Of a DNA stretch of 64,000 nt, positions 23,845-35,459 are shown piece after piece. The notes beneath the pieces are model-generated. The model was not told the origin of the DNA and did not search any database. It was given only the letters and a program-made list of their open reading frames with translations. Origin of the DNA: Proluteimonas luteida (GTDB taxonomy: Bacteria > Pseudomonadota > Gammaproteobacteria > Xanthomonadales > Xanthomonadaceae). Location: contig NZ_JAIWPT010000002.1 of the NCBI RefSeq assembly GCF_021191695.1, forward strand, positions 1-64,000, given 5' to 3'. The translations under genes were made by a program, and so were the position numbers. Within the stretch, counting starts at the first letter, position 1; every line of letters starts with the position of its first letter.

Positions 23845-24624
23845 ATGCAGCATCCCGACGCCGCCACCGCCTCCGTGCCCAGCCCGCCCCACACCCGCCC
23901 GTCGCCACCGCCGCCGGCCGACGACTGGGCCCTGTTCCTCGACGTCGACGGCTGTCTGCTGGAGTTCGCACCGCGACCCGACGCGGTCGTCGTGCCGCCG
24001 GGCCTGCCGGAGCGGCTGGTCGCCTTGCGCCAGCGCCTCGATGGCGCGCTGGCACTGGTCAGCGGGCGCGGGATCGCGACGCTCGACGCGCTGTTCGCAC
24101 CCCAGCGCTTTCACGCCGCCGGCCTGCACGGCGTCGAACGGCGCACGCCCGACGGCATCGTCGCCGCGGCGGCGGCGCCCGACGCGCTGGCCGACGTCCA
24201 CGCGGCCGCCAGCCGGCTGGTCGCCGCCCACCCCGGCACCCTGATCGAGGACAAGGGCGCGGCGCTGGCGCTGCACTGGCGCGGCGCGCCGGCCGCAGAA
24301 CCGGCACTGCGCGCATTCGCCGAGCAGGCACTGCCGGCATTGCCGGGCTACCAGCTGCAGCCCGGCGACCACGTGCTGGAACTGCGTCCACGCCACGCCG
24401 ACAAGGGCAGCGCGATCCTCGCCTTCCTCGACGAAACGCCGTTCGCCGGCCGCCGCCCGGTGTTCGCCGGCGACGACCTCACCGACGAACATGGTTTCGC
24501 CGCGGTCAACGCCCGCGACGGCCTGAGCATCCTCGTCGGCGACCGCGCCGGCAGCGCCGCGCGCTTCGGCCTGCGCAATCCCGCCGCGGTCCGCCGCTGG
24601 CTCGCCTCGACACCCGGAGACTGA
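23845..24624 (+). CDS. otsB: Trehalose-6-phosphate phosphatase
   Basis: Encodes 259 residues of a HAD-superfamily phosphatase. Motif I is LFLDVDGCLLEF near residue 30 (nucleophile Asp in DVDG), motif II is LVSGRG, and motif IV is FAGDDLTDEHGF near 210. These are OtsB hallmarks: removal of phosphate from trehalose 6-phosphate in the cytoplasm. The N-terminal 25 residues are Pro/Ser-rich and variable. It starts a three-gene plus-strand operon with the GH15 gene (five-base gap) and otsA. Confidence 0.94.
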   Translation: MQHPDAATASVPSPPHTRPSPPPPADDWALFLDVDGCLLEFAPRPDAVVVPPGLPERLVALRQRLDGALALVSGRGIATLDALFAPQRFHAAGLHGVERRTPDGIVAAAAAPDALADVHAAASRLVAAHPGTLIEDKGAALALHWRGAPAAEPALRAFAEQALPALPGYQLQPGDHVLELRPRHADKGSAILAFLDETPFAGRRPVFAGDDLTDEHGFAAVNARDGLSILVGDRAGSAARFGLRNPAAVRRWLASTPGD

Positions 24625-24629
24625 CCCGC

Positions 24630-26420
24630 ATGCCCCAGCCGCTCGCTCCCAGCCTCGACCTCGGCCTCGTCGGCAACGGTGCGTTCGGCGCACTGCTCGA
24701 CGCGCAGGCGCGACTGGTGTGGTCCTGTCTGCCCGCCTTCGACGGCGACCCCGCGTTCTGCGCGCTGCTGTCGCCGCGCCAGGGCCATGGCGACTGGGCG
24801 ATCGAGCTCGACGACTTCGACCGCAGCGAGCAGCAGTACCTGGAGAACACCGCGATCCTGCGCACGGTGCTGTACGACCGCCACGGCGGCGCGCTGGAGA
24901 TCACCGATTTCGCCCCGCGCTGGCGCCAGCACGGGCGCTTCTACCACCCGGTGATGCTGGTCCGGCAGCTGCGACGGCTGTCGGGCAGCCCGCGCATCCG
25001 CGTGCTGCTGCGCCCGCTGGCCGACTGGGGCGCCCGCGCGCCCGAGACCACGTGGGGGAGCAACCACATCCGCTTCCTGCTGCCGCAGCTGGCGATGCGG
25101 GTGACCACCGACATGCCGGTCCGCGCGCTGCGCGAAGGCCTGTCGTTCGTGCTCGACCGCGACCTGCACTTCATCCTCGGCCCCGACGAGACCCTGACCC
25201 AGCCGATCGACACCTTCGTCCGCGATGCGCTGCACAGCACGACCGCGTACTGGCGCGACTGGGTGCGCTCGCTGTCGATCCCGCTGGACTTCCAGGACGC
25301 GGTGATCCGCAGCGCGATCACCCTGAAGCTGTGCCAGTACGAGGAGAGCGGCGGCATCATCGCGGCGATGACCACGTCGATCCCCGAGGCCGCCGGCACG
25401 CCGCGCAACTGGGACTACCGCTACTGCTGGCTGCGCGACGCGGCGTTCGTCGTGCGCACGCTCAACCGGCTCAACGCGACCCGCACGATGGAGCAGTACA
25501 TCCGCTACATCTTCAACCTGGCGGTCAGCGAGGACGGCGACATGCAGCCCGTCTACGGCATCGCCTATGCGCACGACCTGGCCGAGGAAGAGGTGCCCGA
25601 CCTCGCCGGCTACCGCGGCATGGGGCCGGTGCGCCGCGGCAACCTGGCCTGGGTGCAGAAGCAGCACGACACCTACGGCAGCGTGGTGCTGGCCTCGACC
25701 CAGCTGTTCTTCGACCAGCGCCTGGAGAACCGCGGCGACGCGGCCACGTTCCGCAAGCTCGAACCGCTGGGCGACCTGGCGTGGCGGCTGCACGACAGGC
25801 CCGACGCCGGCCTGTGGGAGTTCCGCGGCAAGGCCCACGTGCACACCTATTCGGCGGTGATGTGCTGGGCGGCCTGCGACCGGCTGGCCAAGATCGCCGC
25901 ACAGCTGGGCCTGTCCGATCGCGCCGCGCACTGGCGCGGGCGCGCGGACACGATCCGCGAGCGCATCCTCGCCGAGGCATGGAACGTCGAGCTGGGCCAC
26001 TTCGCCGACGCGTTCGGCGGCGACCGGCTCGACGCGTCGCTGCTGCTGCTCGCCGACCTCGGCTTCGTGAAGCCGGACGACCCGCGCTTCGTCGCCACCG
26101 TCGAGGCGATCGGCCGCACCCTGCGGCACGGCGACGGCCTGTTCCGCTACATCACCCCCGACGACTTCGGCGACCCCGAGACCAGCTTCACCATCTGCAC
26201 CTTCTGGTATATCGACGCGCTGGCGTCGATCGGCCGCGAACGCGAGGCCCGGCAACTGTTCGAGACCCTGCTCGCACGCCGCAACCACCTGGGCCTGCTG
26301 TCGGAGGACCTGGCCTTCGACGACGGCGAGGCCTGGGGCAACTTCCCGCAGACCTATTCGCACGTCGGCCTGATCATGGCCGCGATGCGGCTGTCGCGCC
26401 CCTGGCAGGAGGCCGCATGA
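24630..26420 (+). CDS. Glycoside hydrolase family 15 protein (glucoamylase/trehalase-like)
   Basis: Encodes 596 residues. The N-terminus LDLGLVGNGAFGALLDAQA and the blocks NWDYRYCWLRDAAF near residue 260 and AWGNFPQTYSHVGLI near 572 are diagnostic of the bacterial GH15 group with an (alpha/alpha)6 barrel; the acidic residues in LLSEDLAFDDGEAW are candidates for catalysis. There is no signal peptide, so it is cytoplasmic. Some family members hydrolyse trehalose or small alpha-glucans; lying between otsB and otsA this one may tune trehalose or recycle glucan, but the substrate is inferred. Starts five bases after otsB and overlaps otsA by ATGA. Confidence 0.9.
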   Translation: MPQPLAPSLDLGLVGNGAFGALLDAQARLVWSCLPAFDGDPAFCALLSPRQGHGDWAIELDDFDRSEQQYLENTAILRTVLYDRHGGALEITDFAPRWRQHGRFYHPVMLVRQLRRLSGSPRIRVLLRPLADWGARAPETTWGSNHIRFLLPQLAMRVTTDMPVRALREGLSFVLDRDLHFILGPDETLTQPIDTFVRDALHSTTAYWRDWVRSLSIPLDFQDAVIRSAITLKLCQYEESGGIIAAMTTSIPEAAGTPRNWDYRYCWLRDAAFVVRTLNRLNATRTMEQYIRYIFNLAVSEDGDMQPVYGIAYAHDLAEEEVPDLAGYRGMGPVRRGNLAWVQKQHDTYGSVVLASTQLFFDQRLENRGDAATFRKLEPLGDLAWRLHDRPDAGLWEFRGKAHVHTYSAVMCWAACDRLAKIAAQLGLSDRAAHWRGRADTIRERILAEAWNVELGHFADAFGGDRLDASLLLLADLGFVKPDDPRFVATVEAIGRTLRHGDGLFRYITPDDFGDPETSFTICTFWYIDALASIGREREARQLFETLLARRNHLGLLSEDLAFDDGEAWGNFPQTYSHVGLIMAAMRLSRPWQEAA

Positions 26421-27805
26421 GCCGCCTGGTCGTCGTCTCCAACCGCGTCGCGCTGCCGGGCTCGAACCAGAACGGCGGCCTGGCGGTCGCGCTGGACGCG
26501 GCGCTGCGCGACAGCGGCGGGCTGTGGTTCGGCTGGAGCGGCAAGGTCGCACGCGGGCACTCGGGCGAGATCCACGAGCAGCACCACGACGGCATCGACT
26601 ACGTCACCGTGGACCTCTCGCGCGAGGACTACGAGGGCTACTACAACGGATTCTCCAACCGCACGCTGTGGCCGCTGCTGCACTTCCGCCTCGACCTGGT
26701 CGACTACAACGCCGGCACCCAGGCCGCCTACCGTGCGACCAACGCGCTGTTCGCCGAGAAGCTGGCCAAGCGCCTGCGCGACGACGACATCATCTGGGTG
26801 CACGACTACCACCTGCTGCCGCTGGGACAGGAGCTGCGCAAGCGCGGCGTCCGCGCGCGCATCGGCTTCTTCCTGCACGTCCCGTTCCCGTCGGCCGACA
26901 TCGTCGCCGGGCTGCCCAACCACGAGAAGACCTTCGGCGCGCTGACCGCCTACGACCTGGTCGGCTTCCAGACCGAGCGCGACCTCGAACGCTTCCAGGA
27001 CTACATGCGCCTGTTCGGCGGTGGCCGGGTCGAAGGCCGCGGCGACGTGCGCGGGCAGGACGGCCGCCACGTCCGCGCCGACGCGTTCCCGATCGGCATC
27101 GACACCCGGGCGATGGAAGCGCTGGCCGAGCACGCGCTGCGCATCCCGTCGATCAAGCGCATGCACGCCAGCCTCAACGGACGCCTGCTCGCGCTCGGCG
27201 TCGACCGGCTGGACTACTCCAAGGGCCTGCCCGAACGCTTCCGCGCGTTCGAGCGCTTCCTGGAGAAGTACCCGGACATGCACGGCAAGCTGACCTACCT
27301 GCAGATCGCGCCGGTTTCGCGCGGCGGCGTGGCCAGCTACCGCGCCCTGCGCCGCGAGCTCGAACAGTTCGCCGGCCACCTCAACGGCGCCCACGCCGCG
27401 CCCGACTGGACGCCGGTGCGCTACGTCAACCGCACCTATCCGCACGTCACCCTGACCGGCCTGTACCGGCTGGCGCGCGTCGGCCTGGTCACCCCGCTGC
27501 GCGACGGCATGAACCTGGTCGCCAAGGAATACATCGCCGCGCAGGATCCGCAGGACCCCGGCGTGCTGGTGCTGTCGATCTTCGCCGGCGCCGCGCGCGA
27601 GCTCGACGGCGCGCTGCTGGTCAATCCCTTCGACAGCGACGGCGTCGCCGACGCGATCGCGACCGCGGCGACGATGCCGGTCGAGGAACGCCGCGAACGC
27701 TGGCAGTCGCTGATCACGCGATTGCGCGACTACGACATCCACGCCTGGCGACGCGACTTCCTCGACAACCTCGCCGCGACGCCGCAGCGGCAGGCGGAGG
27801 GCTGA
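26417..27805 (+). CDS. otsA: Trehalose-6-phosphate synthase (GT20)
   Basis: Encodes 462 residues. It joins glucose from UDP-glucose to glucose 6-phosphate. Visible landmarks: N-terminal [20 protein letters not shown], the acceptor-site region [15 protein letters not shown] near 126, [27 protein letters not shown] near 261 (Arg/Lys that bind the donor phosphates), and [18 protein letters not shown] near 360. All belong to the OtsA/GT20 fold. ATG 26417 overlaps the GH15 stop, so translation is probably coupled. The order otsB-GH15-otsA is a compact trehalose cassette. Confidence 0.97.
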   Translation: MSRLVVVSNRVALPGSNQNGGLAVALDAALRDSGGLWFGWSGKVARGHSGEIHEQHHDGIDYVTVDLSREDYEGYYNGFSNRTLWPLLHFRLDLVDYNAGTQAAYRATNALFAEKLAKRLRDDDIIWVHDYHLLPLGQELRKRGVRARIGFFLHVPFPSADIVAGLPNHEKTFGALTAYDLVGFQTERDLERFQDYMRLFGGGRVEGRGDVRGQDGRHVRADAFPIGIDTRAMEALAEHALRIPSIKRMHASLNGRLLALGVDRLDYSKGLPERFRAFERFLEKYPDMHGKLTYLQIAPVSRGGVASYRALRRELEQFAGHLNGAHAAPDWTPVRYVNRTYPHVTLTGLYRLARVGLVTPLRDGMNLVAKEYIAAQDPQDPGVLVLSIFAGAARELDGALLVNPFDSDGVADAIATAATMPVEERRERWQSLITRLRDYDIHAWRRDFLDNLAATPQRQAEG

Positions 27806-27965
27806 GCGGTCCGGGCGGTGCCGTCGGGCCGGATCACCTGGGGACTGCGCCTTCCATCCTGTCGTTGCGAGCGCAGCGAGGGACCTGCTGCATCTGCAGA
27901 TGCAGCGAAACAAGCAGCGCTGCGCTCGGGACGATAAAAAGCGGAGGCGCTACGGCTGCGTCATG

Positions 27966-28149
27966 CCCTCACCCCACCACCCGCTCCGCAGGTGGTCCTC
28001 CCCTCTCCCGCATCGCGGGAGAGGGGCACTGGCGTCTTCCGCCTGTGGCGGATCCGGAAGCCCTCACCCACCACCCGCTCCGCAGGTGGTCCGCCCCTCT
28101 CCCGCGCTGCGGGAGAGGGGTTTCGGTGTCTTCCGCCTGACGGCGGAAG
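27966..28149. repeat. Tandem palindromic repeat cluster (CCCTCTCCCGC family)
   Basis: The 347-base gap after otsA contains a unit of about 95 bp present twice (27966 and 28061). Each begins CCCTCACCC, continues ACCACCCGCTCCGCAGGTGG and ends in a CCCTCTCCCGC / GCGGGAGAGGG hairpin. A further hairpin CTTCCGCC-TGAC-GGCGGAAG closes the region at 28130-28149. A GCGAGCGCAGCGAGGGACC stretch near 27868 resembles another dispersed repeat. No gene is seen. Confidence 0.8.
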
Positions 28150-28152
28150 ACA

Positions 28153-28686
28153 TCACAAGGGGGCGGGCTGGATGATCTCGACCCAGTAGCCGTCCGGGTC
28201 CTTGATGAAGGCGATCGACTTCATCGTGCCATCGGCCAGGCGCTTCTGGAACGGCACGTCCAGCGCCTCGAAGCGCGCGCAGGCGGCGCGGATGTCCGGC
28301 ACGCTGACGCAGATGTGGCCGAAGCCGCGCGGCTCGCTGTTGCCATCGTGGTAGACCGCGCCGGTCTCCGCCTCGGTGCCGTGGTTGTGGGTGAGTTCGA
28401 GCACACCGCGCTGCCGTGCCAGCCACTGCCGGCGATCCTCGTCGCCGTCGGGGATGCCGCTGTCGTCGTCGACCAGCACGAGGAAGTACAGCGAGAACGC
28501 CGCCTGTTCGTGATCGACCTTGCGCACCAGGGTGAAGCCGAGCACGCGGGTGTAGAAATCCAGCGAGGCGGTCGGGTCCTTGACCCGCAGCATCGTGTGG
28601 TTGAAGACGAAATCGCGGGTCGCGGCATCGCGCGCGGCGGCGACGCCGGGCACTTCGGCCAGCGCGGCGCGGGTCTGTGCGGTCAT
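28153..28686 (-). CDS. gloA: Lactoylglutathione lyase (glyoxalase I)
   Basis: Encodes 177 residues. It converts the hemithioacetal of methylglyoxal and glutathione to S-lactoylglutathione. The family pattern is clear: FNHTMLRVKDPTASLDFYTR (metal-binding His), VLGFTLVRK, LELTHNHGTE (metal Glu/His), GFGHICVSVPDIRAACARFE, and the closing FIKDPDGYWVEII (metal Glu). The length fits the longer, Zn-dependent eukaryotic/Pseudomonas GloA type rather than the 135-residue E. coli form. The ATG at 28686 has GGAG seven bases upstream. Confidence 0.95.
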   Translation of the reverse strand: MTAQTRAALAEVPGVAAARDAATRDFVFNHTMLRVKDPTASLDFYTRVLGFTLVRKVDHEQAAFSLYFLVLVDDDSGIPDGDEDRRQWLARQRGVLELTHNHGTEAETGAVYHDGNSEPRGFGHICVSVPDIRAACARFEALDVPFQKRLADGTMKSIAFIKDPDGYWVEIIQPAPL

Positions 28687-28775
28687 CGGAGACTCCAGGG
28701 GAAAGGGACGAGACGCCCATTATCGCAAGCGCGCCCGCGCTGGCCAGGTGATGCCGCGCAGCGCGGCGGCCCGCG

Positions 28776-29306
28776 TCAGACCGGCGCCAGCCAGCCCTCG
28801 TAGCGGATCAACTGCCCGACGACCGGCAACCGCGCCTCGACCAGGAACTCGTAGCGGCCCTCGTGCTCGCGTTCGCGGCACCGCACGTCGGCCACCAGCC
28901 GCGCCGGCAGCGGCACGACGCCGAGCACGCGGATGCCGGTCGTGTTCCAGAAGATCATCCCGTCCCAGGTATGCAGGGCGAAGCGCAGCTGCACCGGCCC
29001 CAGGCGCTCGCGCAGCTCGCCTCCGTGGTGCCAGAGACGCGAACGCATCTTCGCGGTGCCGAAACTGCGCAGCCAGACCTCGCCCGATGGCCCGCTGACG
29101 AAATCCACGGTCACCGGCACGTCGTCCATCGCCGCCGGCAGCCCGGCCACGCGCCCGCACAGGCGCGCCAGCAGGCCACGGCCCCGCTGGATCGACGCGC
29201 GGCCGGCATAGCGCGCGTCGCCTCGCACCGAATGCAGTGCGCGCAGGGTCTCGGGCAGACGGAAGAACGGCGCGCCCAGCACGGTCTGGAACAGGGTCGG
29301 CGTCAT
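28776..29306 (-). CDS. DUF4166 domain-containing protein
   Basis: Encodes 176 residues with no membrane segment. Typical DUF4166 features are the N-terminal FQTVLGAPFFRLPETLRALH, the GRASIQRGRGLLARLCGRVA stretch, and MRSRLWHHGGELRERLGP. Such proteins often carry a bacterial 'thiol-disulfide' or DoxX-linked context, but no function is known. The start at 29306 lies 61 bases past the stop of the permease gene on the same strand; cotranscription is possible. Confidence 0.75.
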   Translation of the reverse strand: MTPTLFQTVLGAPFFRLPETLRALHSVRGDARYAGRASIQRGRGLLARLCGRVAGLPAAMDDVPVTVDFVSGPSGEVWLRSFGTAKMRSRLWHHGGELRERLGPVQLRFALHTWDGMIFWNTTGIRVLGVVPLPARLVADVRCREREHEGRYEFLVEARLPVVGQLIRYEGWLAPV

Positions 29307-29367
29307 CAGGCAGTGGCGGGTCCGGGAGCGGGGGCGCGCAGCATAGCGCCCCGGCCGCCGCCGGTGG

Positions 29368-30969
29368 TCAAGACGCGGGTTGCGGCGGCTTGCGTTGCAG
29401 CGACAGCAGGCCGAGCACCAGCGCCAGCACCGCATAGCCGCCGGCGAACTGCAGCGCGATCGCCTGGCGCAGGCCCTCGAGCTGCCACGGCAGGACCAGC
29501 GCGCCGGCCGGATGCACCGAATGGATCACGCCGAACAGCGTCAGCGCCGCGGCCACCAGCAGGGTCAGCACCGCCTTGCGCGACTGGCCGTCGATCAGCG
29601 CGACCAGCGCCGTCGCCCACAGCATCGCGGTGATGATGAAGCCGTTGCCGAGCACGACGATCGTCGCCAGTTCCGGCAGACCGTGTCCGTCGACGTTCGC
29701 GTACAGTTCGGCGAAACGCTCGGGCGCGATCCACGCGGGATTGCCGAACTTGATGTTCAGCAGATAGGCGATCGCCGGAAGGAACGCCAGCGCCACCGCG
29801 ATCGCATGCTCGCGCCTGGTGCTGTGGAACGCCTGCACGGTGATGTCGATGCCGACGAACACGATGATCGGCGCCAGCACCGCCACCGGCAGCCACTGCA
29901 CCAGCCCGGACACCAGTCCGAGCATGCCGCCGATGCCGACGAACAGCCCGGTCAGCAGCGTGTAGCCGCTGCGCGCGCCCATGTGCTTGTAGGCCGGCTG
30001 GCCGATATAGGGCGTGGTCTGGGCGACACCGCCGCAGACCCCGGCGACCAGGGTGGACACGGCCTCGACCAGCAGCACGTCGCGGGTGCGGTAGTCGTCG
30101 CCGGCCGCGCGCGCGCTCTCGGCGACGTTGATGCCGCCGACGACCATCAGCAGGCCGAACGGCAGCAGCAGCGAGAGGTAGGGCACGGTCGCCGGCAGGC
30201 CGTCGACGAAGCCCAGCGACGGCCACGGCAGCGCCGGCGCAGGCCATGCCGCCTGCGGCAGAGTGAAGCCGGTCAGCAGACCCGACAGGCCGAGGCCGTA
30301 GTACAGCGCAAGGCCCACCAGCAGCGCGAACAGCACGCCGGGAATGCGCAGCGGAACGCGCCCGCCCGCGGCCAGCGCGTACAGCAGCAGGCCCAGCGTC
30401 ACCAGTCCGACGACCGGCGAGCGCAACAGTTCGACCAGCGGCAGGAAGCCGAGCAGCAGCAGCGCGGCGCCACCGATCGACCCGAGCAGCGCAGCGCGCG
30501 GAATCATCCGGGTGACCCAGTCGCCGGCAAACGACAGCACCAGCTTGAGCACCCCCATGACCACCAGCGACGCCATGCCCAGTTGCCACACCGCGATGCC
30601 CGCCGCCTGCGGGTCCAGGCCCCGCTCGCGCAGTCCGGCGAACGCTGGCCCCAGCACCAGCAGCGCCATGCCGATGCTGGTCGGCGCATCAAGGCCGAGC
30701 GGCATCGCGGTGACGTCATCGCGTCCGGTTCGCGCGGCCAGCCGCCGCGCCATCCACGTGTACAGCAGATTGCCGACCAGCACGCCCAGCGCGGTGCCGG
30801 GGAACATGCGCCCGAACACGATGTCCGCCGGCACCCCGAAGATGCCGATCAGCGCAGCGGCGATGAAGCCGAGGATCGACAGGTTGTCGACGACCAGGCC
30901 GAAGAAGCCGTTGAGGTCGCCGGCGACGAACCAGCGCGGCGAGGTGCGGGTGGGGGCGGGGTCAGTCAT
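29368..30969 (-). CDS. NCS2-type xanthine/uracil permease-like transporter
   Basis: Encodes 533 residues with about 12-14 hydrophobic segments. The N-terminal WFVAGDLNGFFGLVVDNLSI and the later LPFGLLMVVGGINVAESARA and GGVAQTTPYIGQPAYKHMGA match the branch of the nucleobase-cation symporter-2/SulP superfamily annotated as permeases of unknown specificity. It resides in the inner membrane; whether it carries purines is a family inference. ATG 30969 gives the family N-terminus; an upstream ATG at 31032 would add residues encoded by repeat DNA. Confidence 0.82.
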   Translation of the reverse strand: MTDPAPTRTSPRWFVAGDLNGFFGLVVDNLSILGFIAAALIGIFGVPADIVFGRMFPGTALGVLVGNLLYTWMARRLAARTGRDDVTAMPLGLDAPTSIGMALLVLGPAFAGLRERGLDPQAAGIAVWQLGMASLVVMGVLKLVLSFAGDWVTRMIPRAALLGSIGGAALLLLGFLPLVELLRSPVVGLVTLGLLLYALAAGGRVPLRIPGVLFALLVGLALYYGLGLSGLLTGFTLPQAAWPAPALPWPSLGFVDGLPATVPYLSLLLPFGLLMVVGGINVAESARAAGDDYRTRDVLLVEAVSTLVAGVCGGVAQTTPYIGQPAYKHMGARSGYTLLTGLFVGIGGMLGLVSGLVQWLPVAVLAPIIVFVGIDITVQAFHSTRREHAIAVALAFLPAIAYLLNIKFGNPAWIAPERFAELYANVDGHGLPELATIVVLGNGFIITAMLWATALVALIDGQSRKAVLTLLVAAALTLFGVIHSVHPAGALVLPWQLEGLRQAIALQFAGGYAVLALVLGLLSLQRKPPQPAS

Positions 30970-31005
30970 TGGAAGCCTTCGATGCCGATCTCGGATCGCC
31001 CGTCT

Positions 31006-31121
31006 CGCGCCTGCGGGCATTGCGTCCCTCACGGGTGAGAGGGCTGGGATGGTGGCGCGCCGCGGGGCGGAAGCCCCTCATCCGGCGCTTCGCGCCACCT
31101 TCTCCCGCAGGCGGGAGAAGG
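31006..31121. repeat. Palindromic repeat pair (CTTCTCCCGC / CTCACGGGTGAG variants)
   Basis: Within the 260-base gap 30970-31229 are a GCGGGCATTGCGTCCCTCAC-GGGTGAG unit and a CACCTTCTCCCGC / GCGGGAGAAGG hairpin. The same units alternate in the large array at 61411-62160. Confidence 0.7.
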
Positions 31122-31229
31122 GGAGATGTGTGCGTGCAGACCGGGACGCGTGTGTGCGCGGACCGGGCGCGATCGGGAGTTGAGCCCACCGGGCCGGGTG
31201 CGGGCCGCAGCGGAATCGCGCGGACGCTG

Positions 31230-31748
31230 TCAGAACGACACGTCGGCATGCAGTTGCGAGCGCAGCACCGACAGGTGCCCGGTCTCGCGCTTCCAGGCGG
31301 CGCGGATGTCCTCGATCGCGGCCGCCTGCTCCGGGGTGTCGGGGTGGTGCACCACCAGTTCCTTCGAGCGCAGGCGCGACGGCGTGCTGGCCCCCGGCGG
31401 CAGCCACTGGCCGTAGACGTCGAACACGCTCAGGCCGCTGGGAAAGCGCGGCGTGACCTCGCGGTCGAGGAAGTCCAGCCAGCGCCGCTCGCCGGCGGCG
31501 ACCTCTTCCGGGCTGGCGTCCCACTGGCCGGTCGCGAAGTACAGCTCGGTGCGCACCCAGCCCTTGCCCTCGGCGGGACGCGCGGCGTCGCCGTGGTAGG
31601 CCGGTGTCACCGCTGCCTGCGCCGCATCGGCAGCGGGGACGCGCGGTGCGGTCGCGCAGGCCGACAGCAGCAGCGCGGCAGTCAGCGCGCTCGTGTGGAG
31701 GAACGCGCGGGGGCGGGGAACCAGGGCGTGGCGGTGGGGCATGGGCAT
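31230..31748 (-). CDS. DUF3574 domain lipoprotein
   Basis: Encodes 172 residues with a lipoprotein signal peptide; lipobox LLSAC, lipidated Cys at residue 31. The mature part has VRTELYFATGQWDASPEEVA, RRWLDFLDREVTPRFPSGLS and FDVYGQWLPP, matching DUF3574 proteins, whose function is unknown. Exported to the envelope. Divergent from the TonB-dependent receptor gene; the shared 180-base gap holds a palindrome that might serve both. The start is uncertain between ATG 31748 and ATG 31742. Confidence 0.82.
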   Translation of the reverse strand: MPMPHRHALVPRPRAFLHTSALTAALLLSACATAPRVPAADAAQAAVTPAYHGDAARPAEGKGWVRTELYFATGQWDASPEEVAAGERRWLDFLDREVTPRFPSGLSVFDVYGQWLPPGASTPSRLRSKELVVHHPDTPEQAAAIEDIRAAWKRETGHLSVLRSQLHADVSF

Positions 31749-31797
31749 GATCCGATGGTGCGAGCAATGCATCGTAGAGAGCTTGCCGCCCGAAATT

Positions 31798-31813
31798 GTT
31801 GCAATGCCGCAAC
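31798..31813. promoter_or_regulatory. Candidate operator between the lipoprotein and receptor genes
   Basis: GTTGC-AATGCC-GCAAC is an inverted repeat with 5-bp arms in the divergent intergenic region. The regulator is unknown. Confidence 0.3.
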
Positions 31814-31928
31814 ACTGCATCGCTTTATCCGGATGGACGCATCGATCGGCATCTGGGATTAATGCAGGCCGTCCGCACGTGCCCCGGTGCCTGCCGCCGG
31901 CCGCCCTCCCACCCGATCCGGATTCCGC

Positions 31929-34394
<2,466 letters not shown>

Positions 34395-34400
34395 GGTTGC

Positions 34401-34517
34401 GTAGGTCGGGGCCACGCCCCGACGCCTCCTGAACCCGATATCGCGCACGTCGGCCGCGTAGGGCCGACCTACGCAACACCGAACCTCGATCGTAGGTCGG
34501 GGCCACGCCCCCGACGC
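34401..34517. repeat. Three GTAGGTCGGG-family palindromic repeats after the receptor gene
   Basis: Units at 34401-34425, about 34449-34474 (inverted) and 34492-34517 fill most of the gap to pgeF. The first and third read GTAGGTCGGGGCCACGCC; the middle one is the reverse orientation, GGGCCGACCTACGC. No gene or classical terminator is seen besides these. Confidence 0.8.
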
Positions 34518-34556
34518 TTTCCGGCACGCTTTCCGGCCGGCCGGCCAGGCCAGACG

Positions 34557-35459
34557 CTACGGTTGCGCGATCCACACCAGCGTCGCCATGCGCCCGGTGC
34601 GCGCATCGCGGCGGTGCGAGAAGAACCGTTGCGGCTCGCCGATCGTGCAGTGCGTGCCGCCGTGGATCGCATCGCGCCGCATGCCCGCGGCGGCCAGGCG
34701 CCGGCGCGCCAGCGCGTACAGGTCGACGCGCCAGTGCCCCGGCCGCGTCGCCACGAACGCCGCCGACGCATCGGGATCCGGCCCGGTGAACGCGTCGAAC
34801 ACCTCGGCGCCGATCTCGTAGGCGTCCGGTCCCGCGGCCGGGCCGAGCCAGGCGACGATCTCCGCCGCCGGCGTGGTCATCGCGTCGAGCGTGCGTTCCA
34901 GCACGCCGGCCGCGAGTCCGCGCCAGCCCGCATGCGCGGCGGCGACCTCGCTGCCGTCCATGGCCGCGAACACCACCGGCAGGCAGTCCGCGGTCAGGAT
35001 CGCCAGCACGGTGCCCGGTATCTCGGTCGCCGAGGCGTCGGCCTCCGGCAGATCCGCATGCGCGGATGCGCCCTCACCCCGGCCCTCTCCCGCGAGCGGG
35101 AGAGGGGGAAAGGCAGGCGCCGCGATCACCGGCTGCCGCCCTCGATGGTCCAGAACGTGAGGGGCCGCTTCTGCTCCCTCTCCCGCCTGCGGGAGAGGGC
35201 CGGGGTGAGGGCGATCGAAGCGTCGCACCTCGGTCCCGTGCACCTGCCGCAGCCACCGGGGCGGCGCCGGCAGGGCGGCGACGCGCGCCAGCTCGGCACG
35301 ATTGGCGGCGACGTTGCCCGGCGCGTCTCCGCCCGGGCCCGTGTTGCCGAAGTTGAAATGGTCGAACGGCGCCGGCGAGACCCCGGCACCGTGCCGCAGC
35401 GTCGTCAGCGCATGCACGCCCGGCGGCGCCGGCCAGTCGGCGTCCAGCAGCGCGCTCAC
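34557..35459 (-). CDS. pgeF: Peptidoglycan editing factor / purine nucleoside phosphorylase-like protein PgeF (YfiH), with repeat-derived insert
   Basis: Encodes 300 residues against about 240-250 usual for the YfiH/LACC1 family. The Zn-site residues are intact: [17 protein letters not shown] and [12 protein letters not shown]. The extra length comes from a palindromic repeat element inside the gene (35070-35212), which encodes residues about 83-130 (including [12 protein letters not shown] and [13 protein letters not shown]) and keeps the frame. The insert falls in a loop between the HGTEV strand and [15 protein letters not shown]. The start is GTG at 35459, overlapping the rluD stop (GTGA). 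In E. coli YfiH also follows rluD. Family enzymes act on nucleosides and, in enterics, on misincorporated UDP-MurNAc-L-Ser. Confidence 0.9.
   Translation of the reverse strand: MSALLDADWPAPPGVHALTTLRHGAGVSPAPFDHFNFGNTGPGGDAPGNVAANRAELARVAALPAPPRWLRQVHGTEVRRFDRPHPGPLPQAGEGAEAAPHVLDHRGRQPVIAAPAFPPLPLAGEGRGEGASAHADLPEADASATEIPGTVLAILTADCLPVVFAAMDGSEVAAAHAGWRGLAAGVLERTLDAMTTPAAEIVAWLGPAAGPDAYEIGAEVFDAFTGPDPDASAAFVATRPGHWRVDLYALARRRLAAAGMRRDAIHGGTHCTIGEPQRFFSHRRDARTGRMATLVWIAQP
35070..35212. repeat. 143-bp palindromic element with perfect 24-bp terminal inverted repeats inside pgeF
   Basis: The left end (35070-35093) begins GCCCTCACCCCGGCC and runs into CCTCTCCCGC; the right end (35189-35212) is its exact reverse complement, ending GGCCGGGGTGAGGGC. 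Each end is the outer half of a CCCTCTCCCGC / GCGGGAGAGGG hairpin. The layout matches the intergenic element at 41671-41887. Confidence 0.9.
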
